A stretch of DNA of 15,291 nt from DATLZB01 sp035574175 (GTDB taxonomy: Bacteria; Pseudomonadota; Alphaproteobacteria; Rhizobiales; Hyphomicrobiaceae), in assembly GCA_035574175.1 (NCBI GenBank), contig DATLZB010000060.1, positions 1 through 15,291 of the forward strand, written 5' to 3'. The notes beneath the pieces were generated by a model that saw nothing but the letters and a program-made list of their open reading frames with translations, was not told the DNA's origin and made no database searches. Both the position numbers and the translations under genes were made by a program. Of the stretch, positions 1 to 5,938 are shown piece after piece. Positions within the stretch are counted from its first letter, which is position 1; every line of letters starts with the position of its first letter.

Positions 1-3000
1 CGGCCTCAAACGCAACGCGGGCCTCGGGCCCCGCCTCAGGTACGCCGGCCGTTCGCTCCGCCGGCTGCAGGAAACCGGTGCGCATCATGTGGGCCTCGAT
101 CACCTCGCCAATGGCGGCGAGCAAGCTCGGCACGTAGCGCCCGTTAACCCAGTGCCCGCCCTGGGGGTCGAATACCGCCTTCAGCTCCTCGACCACGAAG
201 GCGACGTCGCCGCCGCGCCGGAACACCGCGCTGATCATGCGCGTCAGCGCTACCGTCCAGGCGTAGTGCTCCAGGTTCTTGGTGTTGATGAAGATCTCGA
301 ACGGCCGGCGGCGGCCGTCGCGCTCGATGTCGTTGATGGTGACGTAGATGGCGTGATCGCTGCTCGGCCACTTCAGCTTGTAAGTGAAGCCCGCAAGCGC
401 CGGATCGCGCTCCAGCGGCTTGGCCATGTAGACAACGGCGGCCCCGTCGTCCGGTGCGGCCTCGGCGGACGCGACCTGAGCGGGCGGCACGCCGGCCGGT
501 CGCGGGCCGGCGGGATGGCCCGTGCGGGGGGCGACGGCGGCGCCTTGGTCCGCGCCCGGTGCGGCACTGGACAGCGAGGCGGTGAGCACGGCGCCCGTCA
601 CCGCATTCGGCCGGAACGTGGTGCAGCCCTTGAGACCCAGCTCGTAGGCCTCGAGATAGACGTCCTTGAAGGCCTCGAAGGCAATGTCGGGCGGGCAGTT
701 GATGGTCTTGGAGATCGAGCTGTCGACGTGGCGCTGGAGAGCGGCCTGCATCTGGAGGTGAGCGCGCGGGGAGAGCTGCGCGGCGGTGACGAAGGTATCG
801 GGCAGCGGCGCCTCGGGCCCGAAGCGCGTGCGGTAGAGGCGATAGGCGTAATCGGTCACCGTGTGATGGCGCACGGTGCCGTCCGGCCCGCGGACCGCGC
901 GGTCGAACTCGAAATCGAACACCGGCTCGATGCCGCTCGAGACGTTGCCGGCAAGCAGGGAGATGGTGCCCGTCGGCGCAATGGAGGTCAGGCAGCCGTT
1001 GCGTATGCCATGGCGCGCCAGCGCGGCGCGGACATCGGGGTCGAGGCGCAGCACGTTGGGGCGCGACAGGAACTGCTCAGCATCATAGAGCGGGAAGCTG
1101 CCCTTCTCCGCGGCGAGCTCGGCGCTCGCCAAATAGGCGGCGCGCTCGATGGCGGCCATCCATTCCGCGGCAAGCGTCTGGGCGCGCTGCGAGCCGTAGC
1201 GCACGCCCAACATGATCAGCGCATCGGCGAGACCGGTCACGCCGAGGCCGATGCGGCGCTTGGAAATGGCCTCGTGGCGCTGCGCCGGCAACGGGTAGTC
1301 CGAGATGTCGATCACGTTGTCGAGAAAGCGCACGGCGATACGCGCGCGCTCCTCGACCTTCGCAATGTCCATGGCCGCATTGGCCGCAAACGGCTCATTG
1401 ACGAACTGCGCGAGGTTGATCGAGCCGAGAAGACAGGCTCCGTAGGGGGGCAGCGGCTGCTCGCCACAGTTGTGGGCGACGAGGCCGTTGGCATCGAAGG
1501 CGTTGCGGCCAGGAATCGTCACGTCATAGACGTCAGCCTCTCCGTCCGGCTCGACCGAGAGCACTTCCGCGCAGAAGCGCTCGCGGTTGAGCGCGCGTGC
1601 GTAGCCGGTCAGAATAGCCGCAAGCCTTCCCTCTTTAGCGCGGTCCGAGAAGCCGACACGTTCGGCAAAGACGGCCAGATTGTCGCCGGCGATCACCAGC
1701 TCGTGCTGAGGCGCCGTAGGATAGATGGCGACGCCGCCCTTGCCGTCGGGAAGTTTCCGGACGCCGGCGCCGCGCCGGTGGGTGTAGATCATCGATGCAA
1801 TTCCGAGCCGCAGCAGCATCCGCTGCGCAGCCTCGAGATGCGCGAGCGAGGATTGCGCAAGGCGTACGCTCGCTCCCTTGAGCTGGTTTCCCTGAACGGA
1901 GCCGTCCGTGTCGAACAGGCCCCGCAAGAGGCCGCGATGAAAGTCCGATGACGTGCGCTCAACCAGAGGTCCGATGCATTTGTCCTCCGGCGTCATTCCG
2001 AACGCCCCGGCCAAATCCCTCAAGGCCGCGAGCTTGAGCCGCCACTCAGACCGGCCCGCGACTTCGCACCAGCCGCGAAAATCCGCACGATGGGGGAGCG
2101 TGCGGGCAGCTTTCTCGGCACGCTCCATGAGACCTTCGACACCGTCTGCAACCGCGTCCGCGGGCCCATTGGCCACCCGGGGCGGCTTCCAGACCGAAAG
2201 CACGGCCGCCTCCTTCTTGAGCGTGCCGTCGCCAACGAGCAGGCCCAGCAGAAATCCTTCCTCGAAGGAGCCCACGCCGCCCCATTCCGCGCGCGAGCGA
2301 TGATCGTTGAGCACGAGGAGGTCGCCGGCACGGAGGCTTCCCGCCTCGCGCCAGCACGTCTCGCGCCGGTATCGCGTCAACCCTGCAACGGCGAGCAGCT
2401 TGTGGTCGGAGGTCAGCCGAAGTGTGTGCCCTTCCTTCGTCCTCAGTCTGACGACCGGCCTGCGGCCGGTTGCGAAAAAGCCGCCTTCAGCGCGCCAGTC
2501 CTCGCCATCCACCCGCGCGACGAACGTCCTGCCGATGAGATCGGCCACCTGGCGCGGACCTTCATGCGTCTGAACCCACGTGTCCGCCGTGACGCAGGGA
2601 TTGGTGGTGTGGATCTCCTCGCAGTAGGCGAGGTTGTTGTCGCGGTTGATGCGGTCAATGAAGATGACGCCCGGCTCGGCGTAGTCGTAGGTCGCCCGCA
2701 TCAGGCGCTCCCACAGCTCGCGCGCCTTGACGGTACGCACGATGTGGCCGTCGAACATCAGGTTCCAGGGTTTGTCCTCGCGCACGGCAGCGAGAAAGGC
2801 GTCGCTCACCAGCACCGAGAGATTGAAGTTGCGCAAGCGTCGCGGATCGGCCTTGGCGGCGATGAACTCCTCGATGTCGGGGTGGTCACAGCGCATGGTG
2901 CCCATCATGGCGCCGCGCCGGTGGCCGGCCGACATGATGGTGCGGCACATGGCATCCCACACGTCCATGAAGCTCACCGGACCGGAGGCATCGGCGCCGG

Positions 3001-3418
3001 TGCTTTTCACAGGTGCTCCCTTGGGCCGCAGGGTGGAGAAGTCGTGGCCGATGCCGCCGCCCTGCTGCATGGTGAGCGCGGCCTCCTTCACGTTCTCGAA
3101 GATGGAGGCGAGGTCGTCCTCGATGCGGCCCATGACGAAGCAATTGAACAGCGTCACGCGGCGGCCTGTCCCGGCGCCGGCGATGATGCGGCCGGCCGGT
3201 AGGAAGCCCAAGTCGGCCATGCCGGCGTAGAAGCGCTCCGCCCACGCAGCGCGCGTGCGCTTGCCACCACGCTCGGCGCCGGCGGCGGCACGCGCCACGC
3301 GCCGCCAAGTATCCTCGATGGTGGCTTCGAGCGGCGTGCCGTCGGCCCCCTTGAGGCGATACTTAAGGTCCCAAATTTCCTGGGAAATCGATGACTTTTC
3401 CGAAGCTTCGGCGGCCAT
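1..3418 (-). CDS. nrdJ: Adenosylcobalamin-dependent (class II) ribonucleotide reductase, intein-containing, 3' end cut by window
   Basis: This gene encodes the cytoplasmic enzyme that reduces ribonucleotides to deoxyribonucleotides with an adenosylcobalamin-derived radical. The frame is open from ATG 3418 to the window edge: 1,139 codons, of which 376 are an intein (residues 275-650). Host sequence shows the first redox cysteine C93 in LFNCFVMG. It also shows the finger loop N-P-C-G-E, split by the intein, whose Cys is the thiyl-radical residue. The second redox cysteine lies 11 residues on (CGEQPLPPYGAC), the spacing known for Thermotoga NrdJ. Family blocks LGVTGLADAL and SIAPTGTISLLAGN follow. 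The usual C-terminal Cys-rich tail lies outside the window. ATG 3418 has only a weak upstream AGGA; an in-frame GTG at 3430 is an alternative start. No cobalamin riboswitch is visible. A LexA box lies 60-74 bp upstream. The identification is secure. Confidence 0.96.
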   Translation of the reverse strand, partial: MAAEASEKSSISQEIWDLKYRLKGADGTPLEATIEDTWRRVARAAAGAERGGKRTRAAWAERFYAGMADLGFLPAGRIIAGAGTGRRVTLFNCFVMGRIEDDLASIFENVKEAALTMQQGGGIGHDFSTLRPKGAPVKSTGADASGPVSFMDVWDAMCRTIMSAGHRRGAMMGTMRCDHPDIEEFIAAKADPRRLRNFNLSVLVSDAFLAAVREDKPWNLMFDGHIVRTVKARELWERLMRATYDYAEPGVIFIDRINRDNNLAYCEEIHTTNPCVTADTWVQTHEGPRQVADLIGRTFVARVDGEDWRAEGGFFATGRRPVVRLRTKEGHTLRLTSDHKLLAVAGLTRYRRETCWREAGSLRAGDLLVLNDHRSRAEWGGVGSFEEGFLLGLLVGDGTLKKEAAVLSVWKPPRVANGPADAVADGVEGLMERAEKAARTLPHRADFRGWCEVAGRSEWRLKLAALRDLAGAFGMTPEDKCIGPLVERTSSDFHRGLLRGLFDTDGSVQGNQLKGASVRLAQSSLAHLEAAQRMLLRLGIASMIYTHRRGAGVRKLPDGKGGVAIYPTAPQHELVIAGDNLAVFAERVGFSDRAKEGRLAAILTGYARALNRERFCAEVLSVEPDGEADVYDVTIPGRNAFDANGLVAHNCGEQPLPPYGACLLGSINLAQFVNEPFAANAAMDIAKVEERARIAVRFLDNVIDISDYPLPAQRHEAISKRRIGLGVTGLADALIMLGVRYGSQRAQTLAAEWMAAIERAAYLASAELAAEKGSFPLYDAEQFLSRPNVLRLDPDVRAALARHGIRNGCLTSIAPTGTISLLAGNVSSGIEPVFDFEFDRAVRGPDGTVRHHTVTDYAYRLYRTRFGPEAPLPDTFVTAAQLSPRAHLQMQAALQRHVDSSISKTINCPPDIAFEAFKDVYLEAYELGLKGCTTFRPNAVTGAVLTASLSSAAPGADQGAAVAPRTGHPAGPRPAGVPPAQVASAEAAPDDGAAVVYMAKPLERDPALAGFTYKLKWPSSDHAIYVTINDIERDGRRRPFEIFINTKNLEHYAWTVALTRMISAVFRRGGDVAFVVEELKAVFDPQGGHWVNGRYVPSLLAAIGEVIEAHMMRTGFLQPAERTAGVPEAGPEARVAFEA
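1469..2596 (-). other. NrdJ intein with LAGLIDADG homing endonuclease (376 aa)
   Basis: This is a protein-splicing element translated in frame inside nrdJ. It begins with Cys1 (codon 2594-2596, block A CVTADTWVQT). A block-B T-x-x-H (TSDH, intein residues 62-65) follows. It ends with His-Asn (GLVAHN), and the first downstream residue is Cys (codon 1466-1468), so all four canonical splicing residues are present. Two LAGLIDADG-type helices occur at intein residues about 113-124 (FLLGLLVGDG, Asp123) and 222-232 (GLLRGLFDTDG, Asp231), so the endonuclease looks intact. Spliced exteins restore TTNP-CGEQPLPP, the normal NrdJ sequence. The +1 nucleophile is also the catalytic radical cysteine of the reductase, so unspliced enzyme should be inactive. 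Confidence 0.95.
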
Positions 3419-3429
3419 GGCGACGCTCA

Positions 3430-3459
3430 CTGTCCTGCACCCCAATGTAGAGGGGACAG
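3430..3459 (-). promoter_or_regulatory. nrdJ leader stem that includes the weak Shine-Dalgarno
   Basis: On the minus strand CTGTCC (3459-3454) can pair with GGACAG (3435-3430). The second arm contains the AGGA that is the best ribosome-binding candidate for nrdJ. An alternative CCCC/GGGG pairing lies in the loop. The stem is only 6 bp, so a regulatory role is inference. Confidence 0.3.
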
Positions 3460-3477
3460 GGCTTAAAGTCCAGTTAT

Positions 3478-3492
3478 GTTCTCTCTTTGTTC
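3478..3492 (-). promoter_or_regulatory. LexA (SOS) box upstream of nrdJ
   Basis: The minus strand reads GAAC-AAAGAGA-GAAC, an exact match to the alphaproteobacterial LexA operator GAAC-N7-GAAC (equivalently GTTC-N7-GTTC). It lies 60 bp upstream of the nrdJ start, with an AT-rich CATAAC next to it. This would make the reductase part of the DNA-damage response. The match to the motif is directly visible; binding is inferred. Confidence 0.6.
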
Positions 3493-3498
3493 ACTAAA

Positions 3499-3506
3499 AA
3501 GTTGCG
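3499..3506. repeat. Target-site duplication, left copy (AAGTTGCG)
   Basis: AAGTTGCG lies directly outside the left inverted repeat. The identical 8 bp lie directly outside the right inverted repeat at 5939-5946. Eight base pairs is the duplication length characteristic of the IS1595 family. Confidence 0.9.
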
Positions 3507-3532
3507 GGCGATTATATACTTGACAAAAGTAG
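3507..3532 (+). repeat. Left terminal inverted repeat
   Basis: Read inward it begins GGCGATTATATACTTGAC. It matches the right end at 23 of 26 positions, with differences at positions 3, 17 and 25. It holds an inward TTGACA (3520-3525) and an outward TATAAT (3516-3511), so it probably carries promoter elements in both directions. Confidence 0.88.
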
Positions 3533-3540
3533 ATACCCAA
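3511..3540 (-). promoter_or_regulatory. Outward-facing promoter in the left end, directed at nrdJ
   Basis: On the minus strand a perfect TATAAT (3516-3511) is preceded 18 nt upstream by TTGGGT (3540-3535), which has only a TTG match to a -35 box. Transcripts would start near 3504 and read through the LexA box into nrdJ. The -10 sequence is strong and the -35 is poor. The promoter would be supplied wholly by the element. Confidence 0.4.
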
Positions 3541-3548
3541 CCTACCTT
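3520..3548 (+). promoter_or_regulatory. Inward promoter for the element's first gene
   Basis: Consensus TTGACA (3520-3525) is followed after 17 nt by TACCTT (3543-3548), a partial -10 match. The expected start near 3555 gives a very short leader of about 14 nt before ATG 3569 and falls inside the hairpin at 3551-3568. Confidence 0.45.
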
Positions 3549-3550
3549 TA

Positions 3551-3568
3551 GGCTCGGTCCTCCGAGCC
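3551..3568 (+). promoter_or_regulatory. Perfect stem-loop directly abutting the start codon
   Basis: GGCTCGG-TCCT-CCGAGCC forms a 7-bp GC-rich hairpin with a 4-nt loop that ends at the base before ATG 3569, where a Shine-Dalgarno would be expected. Transcripts entering from outside would carry the full hairpin. Transcripts started at the inward promoter would begin within its 5' arm. This resembles the protection against read-through expression known for IS10 and IS50. The structure is visible; the role is inferred. Confidence 0.5.
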
Positions 3569-3904
3569 ATGAAGATCACGCCTACGGATCACGGCTACAT
3601 TCTTGAGACCTCTCAAGGCGGCTCTGTAACTCTCTCGGATCAAGAACTCGCAGAACTGGTCCGAGATGGACATCGCTTGCTGAATCCAAGAGCACGATTC
3701 CGCCCCGTGGCCACGATGAATATTGAGAACGCGACTCTTGGTATTGACGCCCACCACACGCAGGCGGTTCTGATCCTGATCCACGACGGAGGCGCCGAAA
3801 CAGCCTTCGCGATACCAGGAACAGCGGTGCGGAAACTCGCTGAAGCATTTGCAGCAAAAGCGGCATCAATCGAAGCCGCCCGATCGATGAAAACGGAACA
3901 CTGA
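3569..3904 (+). CDS. Hypothetical protein, first gene of the mobile element (111 aa)
   Basis: I do not recognise this protein. It begins MKITPTDHGYILETSQGG and looks like a small soluble alpha/beta protein. A beta-rich first half is followed by VLILIHDGGAETAFAI and then a C-terminal helix rich in Ala, Lys and Glu. No signal peptide, membrane segment or known catalytic motif is visible. The gene lies 61 bp inside the left inverted repeat. Its stop is only 5 bp before the transposase ATG, so the two are probably co-transcribed. It has no Shine-Dalgarno; a perfect hairpin abuts its ATG. Its position suggests an accessory or regulatory gene of the element, but that is inference. The minus-strand ORFs over the same stretch have weaker composition and I regard them as shadows. 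Confidence 0.65.
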   Translation: MKITPTDHGYILETSQGGSVTLSDQELAELVRDGHRLLNPRARFRPVATMNIENATLGIDAHHTQAVLILIHDGGAETAFAIPGTAVRKLAEAFAAKAASIEAARSMKTEH

Positions 3905-3909
3905 TCGCC

Positions 3910-4608
3910 ATGCCAATCGACCTCACCAATCCGCTGTTCAACGATGAAGACCTCGCCCGCGCGCATATCGAAAAGCTGCGCTGGCCCGATGGGGTCGTGT
4001 GCCCGCACTGCGACGCGCCGAAAGAGCTGATCGCGGCCGTCGAGCACACCGGCAAGCGCACCAAGCCGGTGCCCGAGGGCAAGAAGCACCGCCCCGCCCG
4101 CAAGGGCCTCTACTTCTGCAATAGCTGCAAGGCGCAGTTCACCGTCTGCGTCGGGACGGTGTTGGAGAAGTCGCACATCCCCATGCACAAGTGGCTCGCG
4201 GGCTTCTTCCTGATGTGCTCAAGCAAGAAGGGCATCTCCGCCCATCAGCTCCATAGAAACTTGAAGCTGTCCTATAAGTCCGCGTGGTTCATGGCGCACC
4301 GCATCCGCGAGGCCATGCGCTCCGGCGGCTTGGCCCCGCCACGCCCAATGGGCGGCCCCGGCCAGATCGTCGAGGTCGATGAGACCTTCATCGGCCGCAA
4401 GAAAGGTGCCCGCACACGAGGTGGCTACCAGCACAAGCAGGTGGCATTGACACTGGTCAGCCGCACCGGAGAGGCGCGCAGCTTTCAAGTCGATCATGCC
4501 AGCGCCCAAGAACTCGAGCCGATCATCCGCGAGAACATTGCCCGCGAGACGACAGTCGCGTATTCCCAAGTAGAGAGAGGCGAACAGGCCAAGCGTTTTC
4601 TTGCGTGA
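3910..4608 (+). pseudogene. ISXO2-like (IS1595 family) transposase, 3'-truncated
   Basis: This is the remnant of the enzyme that would mobilise the element. The N-terminal zinc ribbon is intact (CPHC at residues 31-34, CNSC at 70-73), followed by the family segment around VCVGTVLEKSHIPMHKW. The first catalytic Asp of the DDE triad is D157 in EVDETFIGRK. The family look continues to about residue 213 (IIRENIARE). It then changes to an unrelated tail ending at residue 232, where full members run to roughly 300 residues. Neither the second Asp nor the catalytic Glu region (N-T-x-E-type motif) is found downstream in any frame before the next gene. The protein should therefore be unable to catalyse transposition, though it might still bind the ends. 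The break lies near 4550-4575. Confidence 0.85.
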
Positions 4609-4615
4609 CGTCATC

Positions 4616-4631
4616 GCTATCGAGCGATAGC
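4616..4631. repeat. Short inverted repeat after the transposase remnant
   Basis: GCTATCG-AG-CGATAGC is a perfect 7-bp inverted repeat with a 2-bp centre. It lies 8 bp past the transposase stop and near the break in the transposase. It could mark the rearrangement that brought in the cargo, or be a weak hairpin. No T-tract follows, so I do not call it a terminator. Confidence 0.4.
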
Positions 4632-4675
4632 CTGCTCGACGCCTTTAGACAGAGTGCAGCACGGGGGGTGCCGCC

Positions 4676-5101
4676 ATGTTGCTGAGACTAACAATATTTT
4701 TGCTGTTTCTGGCCACCACCGCCCAGTTCGCGGAAGCGCAAGACGACAAGGTGGCCACGCACACCCGAGAGCTTGCCGCGTGCAACCGCAAGCTCGATGC
4801 TGGTCAGTTCAAGCGGCGCATCGAATACGCTGTCTGCCTGAACCTCGCCAATGCGAAGATGTGGGCCGGAACGCCTCACTGGGATTTGTTTGAGAATGCA
4901 GCAGCTCGTGATCTTGCCGCTGCGGAGGCCTTCGACCAGGGCCGCATGACGGAAATCCAATACAGAGCCGTCCGCGCCAAGATCAAAAGCGATCTGATTT
5001 CCGAGGCGCACAGGCGCGATGCATACCGCGCGGCAACCCGGCCGCCGCCACAAGGCCCGATAACATGCTTCACGTTCGGGCAAGTAACGAACTGCTACTG
5101 A
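4676..5101 (+). CDS. Small exported hypothetical protein, element cargo (141 aa)
   Basis: I do not recognise the family. The N-terminus is a clear Sec signal peptide: a short MLLR start, a hydrophobic core to about residue 16, and a probable cleavage after AEA (residue 21). The mature protein of about 120 residues is charged and mostly helical. It has four cysteines (C36, C54, C131, C140) and ends PITCFTFGQVTNCY, so disulphides in the periplasm are possible. The cysteines are not placed for a lipobox. The gene lies on the same strand as the transposase and 67 bp after its stop, past a small inverted repeat. A longer +1-frame ORF begins at 4654 but lacks the signal-peptide pattern. Function is unknown. 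Confidence 0.7.
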   Translation: MLLRLTIFLLFLATTAQFAEAQDDKVATHTRELAACNRKLDAGQFKRRIEYAVCLNLANAKMWAGTPHWDLFENAAARDLAAAEAFDQGRMTEIQYRAVRAKIKSDLISEAHRRDAYRAATRPPPQGPITCFTFGQVTNCY

Positions 5102-5110
5102 GCCGAGCCC

Positions 5111-5260
5111 CTACTTTCGCCTGCTGGCCGTCTTTCGTCGGCGCTCGACCATTTCCTCGTGCGTCTCTGGCTTCTGCCGCAGCAGTTCTTTGATGGCCTT
5201 GTCGGCCCGCTCCATGGCATCGTCAGGCTGATCGTCACGCGTATCCTTGGGGGGACGCAT
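5111..5260 (-). CDS. Tiny charged hypothetical protein, minus strand, element cargo (49 aa)
   Basis: This ORF is read in a 157-bp gap between plus-strand genes. It starts at ATG 5260-5258 after an AGAAGGG that is rather close to the start, and ends at TAG 5111. The product (MRPPKDTRDDQPDDAMERAD...) is a highly charged helix. It is acidic at first and ends in the basic run MVERRRKTASRRK. Third codon positions are mostly G or C, as in the real genes here. Its ATG overlaps the ATG of the plus-strand gene at 5259 within GCATGC, so either the starts are truly divergent and overlapping or one is misassigned. No known family is recognised. It could be a small nucleic-acid-binding or antitoxin-like protein; that is speculation. 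Confidence 0.45.
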   Translation of the reverse strand: MRPPKDTRDDQPDDAMERADKAIKELLRQKPETHEEMVERRRKTASRRK

Positions 5261-5858
5261 GCCCTTCTCTTTGCCCGATCCCATCACCAGCGATCCCTGG
5301 CACCGGCATCTCTATGCCATCGGACTCATTACGCTGCTTTGGAACAGAATTGAAGACCACGTTGACTACTTGCTCAAGACTATTGGAGGCCCTGTCCAGG
5401 GCCTATCCGACCTCGTTGTGGGCAAACTCGGCAACGTCACGAAGATGCACATCATCCTCGAAGCCGCCAGAAGCGAGTGGGAGCCGGAGGGCCTCGCTCA
5501 GTTGGAGCACTTCTTCAGAGCGTTCAACATCTGCCGCCAGAACCGCAACATCATCCTGCACTCGCGCTACGCGCCGGACGATGCTGGGGAGCCCGTGATG
5601 ACCAAAATCTCCGACAAGGGGGTCGCGCGGACCTTTTCCTCTGATCTGGCGGAGCTTACCCGGATTGCGGGTGAGATGGACGTCGCGCTCTGGCACATCC
5701 ACGCGATCATTCAGGTGGGGGGCACCCGCGACCGGACCTGGCGGTCGTTGCACGCGAGCTTTCCGGACCGGTTCTTGCCGCTGCCATGGCCCGAAATACC
5801 TCCTCTGCCGCGTAAGCTAGACCCACTTCCGCCTCAAGAAGATCAGCCAGACGGCTAG
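5259..5858 (+). CDS. HEPN-like hypothetical protein, element cargo (199 aa)
   Basis: The protein appears largely helical. Residues 20-42 (AIGLITLLWNRIEDHVDYLL) look like the first long helix. Residues 83-104 contain RNIILH (R96, N97, H101), which fits the R-N-x3-H form of the Rx4-6H motif of HEPN ribonuclease and toxin proteins. Family membership is inferred from this motif and the helix pattern, not from a full alignment. ATG 5259 follows GGGGGGA at short spacing; TTG 5247 is an in-frame alternative. The last 30 residues are proline-rich (LPLPWPEIPPLPRKL) and overlap a minus-strand ORF, so the tail may be read-through past a junction rather than native sequence. If a HEPN nuclease, it would act on RNA in the cytoplasm, possibly as a toxin or defence gene. 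It could also be a catalytically inert helical protein. Confidence 0.6.
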   Translation: MPFSLPDPITSDPWHRHLYAIGLITLLWNRIEDHVDYLLKTIGGPVQGLSDLVVGKLGNVTKMHIILEAARSEWEPEGLAQLEHFFRAFNICRQNRNIILHSRYAPDDAGEPVMTKISDKGVARTFSSDLAELTRIAGEMDVALWHIHAIIQVGGTRDRTWRSLHASFPDRFLPLPWPEIPPLPRKLDPLPPQEDQPDG

Positions 5859-5874
5859 CACCCGCGTCGATCAT
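5707..5874 (-). CDS. Small hypothetical protein at the right end of the element (55 aa)
   Basis: Read from ATG 5874, the first 30 residues (MIDAGASRLADLLEAEVGLA...) form a convincing amphipathic helical pattern ending EEVFRAMAAARTG. The last 20 are low-complexity and rich in Arg, Ser and Pro, suggesting the native gene was cut and the frame runs on to TGA 5707. The frame is open further upstream to TTG 5940, but that start would lie in the inverted repeat and target duplication and is unlikely. It overlaps the 3' end of the plus-strand HEPN-like gene by 152 bp, and probably only one of the two is native in the overlap. Family and function are unknown. Confidence 0.35.
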   Translation of the reverse strand: MIDAGASRLADLLEAEVGLAYAAEEVFRAMAAARTGPESSRATTARSGRGCPPPE

Positions 5875-5912
5875 CTCGCGGGTGACTTCAATCGAACTGG
5901 GGTCGTCTGCGG

Positions 5913-5938
5913 CAACTTTTGCCAAGTATATAATCCCC
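5913..5938 (-). repeat. Right terminal inverted repeat
   Basis: Read inward on the minus strand it begins GGGGATTATATACTTGGC and mirrors the left end. It ends 21 bp from the plsC stop. It also has an internal ACTT-N5-AAGT dyad shared with the left end, which may be the transposase binding core. Confidence 0.88.

Larger units (their letters stand above)
3507..5938 (+). mobile_element. IS1595-type insertion element with passenger genes, transposase truncated (2,432 bp)
   Basis: Boundaries come from three agreeing signals. The first is 26-bp inverted ends matching at 23 of 26 positions, both starting GG and sharing GATTATATACTTG then CAAAAGT. The second is an exact 8-bp direct repeat AAGTTGCG just outside each end. 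The third is an ISXO2-like/IS1595-type transposase inside. The element sits between plsC and nrdJ, both minus-strand, while its main genes run on the plus strand. Deleting it with one duplicate copy restores a 100-bp plsC-nrdJ gap. It carries a 111-aa unknown gene, the transposase remnant, an exported protein, a HEPN-like protein and two tiny minus ORFs. With the transposase 3' part missing it is probably non-autonomous. Sharp ends and exact duplication suggest a fairly recent insertion. Confidence 0.88.

Noticed and set aside
89..1951. 620-codon plus-strand ORF across the left of the window
   Set aside because: It is antisense to nrdJ and its intein, with the Arg/Ala/Gly-rich composition typical of shadow frames in GC-rich genes. 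The minus frame has unmistakable catalytic motifs.
3419..3568. Cobalamin riboswitch or NrdR boxes upstream of nrdJ
   Set aside because: Only 88 bp of native leader remain before the element, too short for a B12 riboswitch. No B12-box-like or NrdR-box palindrome pair was seen.
3507..5938. The matching end sequences as mere duplicate promoters rather than transposon ends
   Set aside because: Similarity covers 26 bp in inverted orientation, begins with GG at both ends, and abuts exact 8-bp direct repeats. Shared promoters would not explain this.
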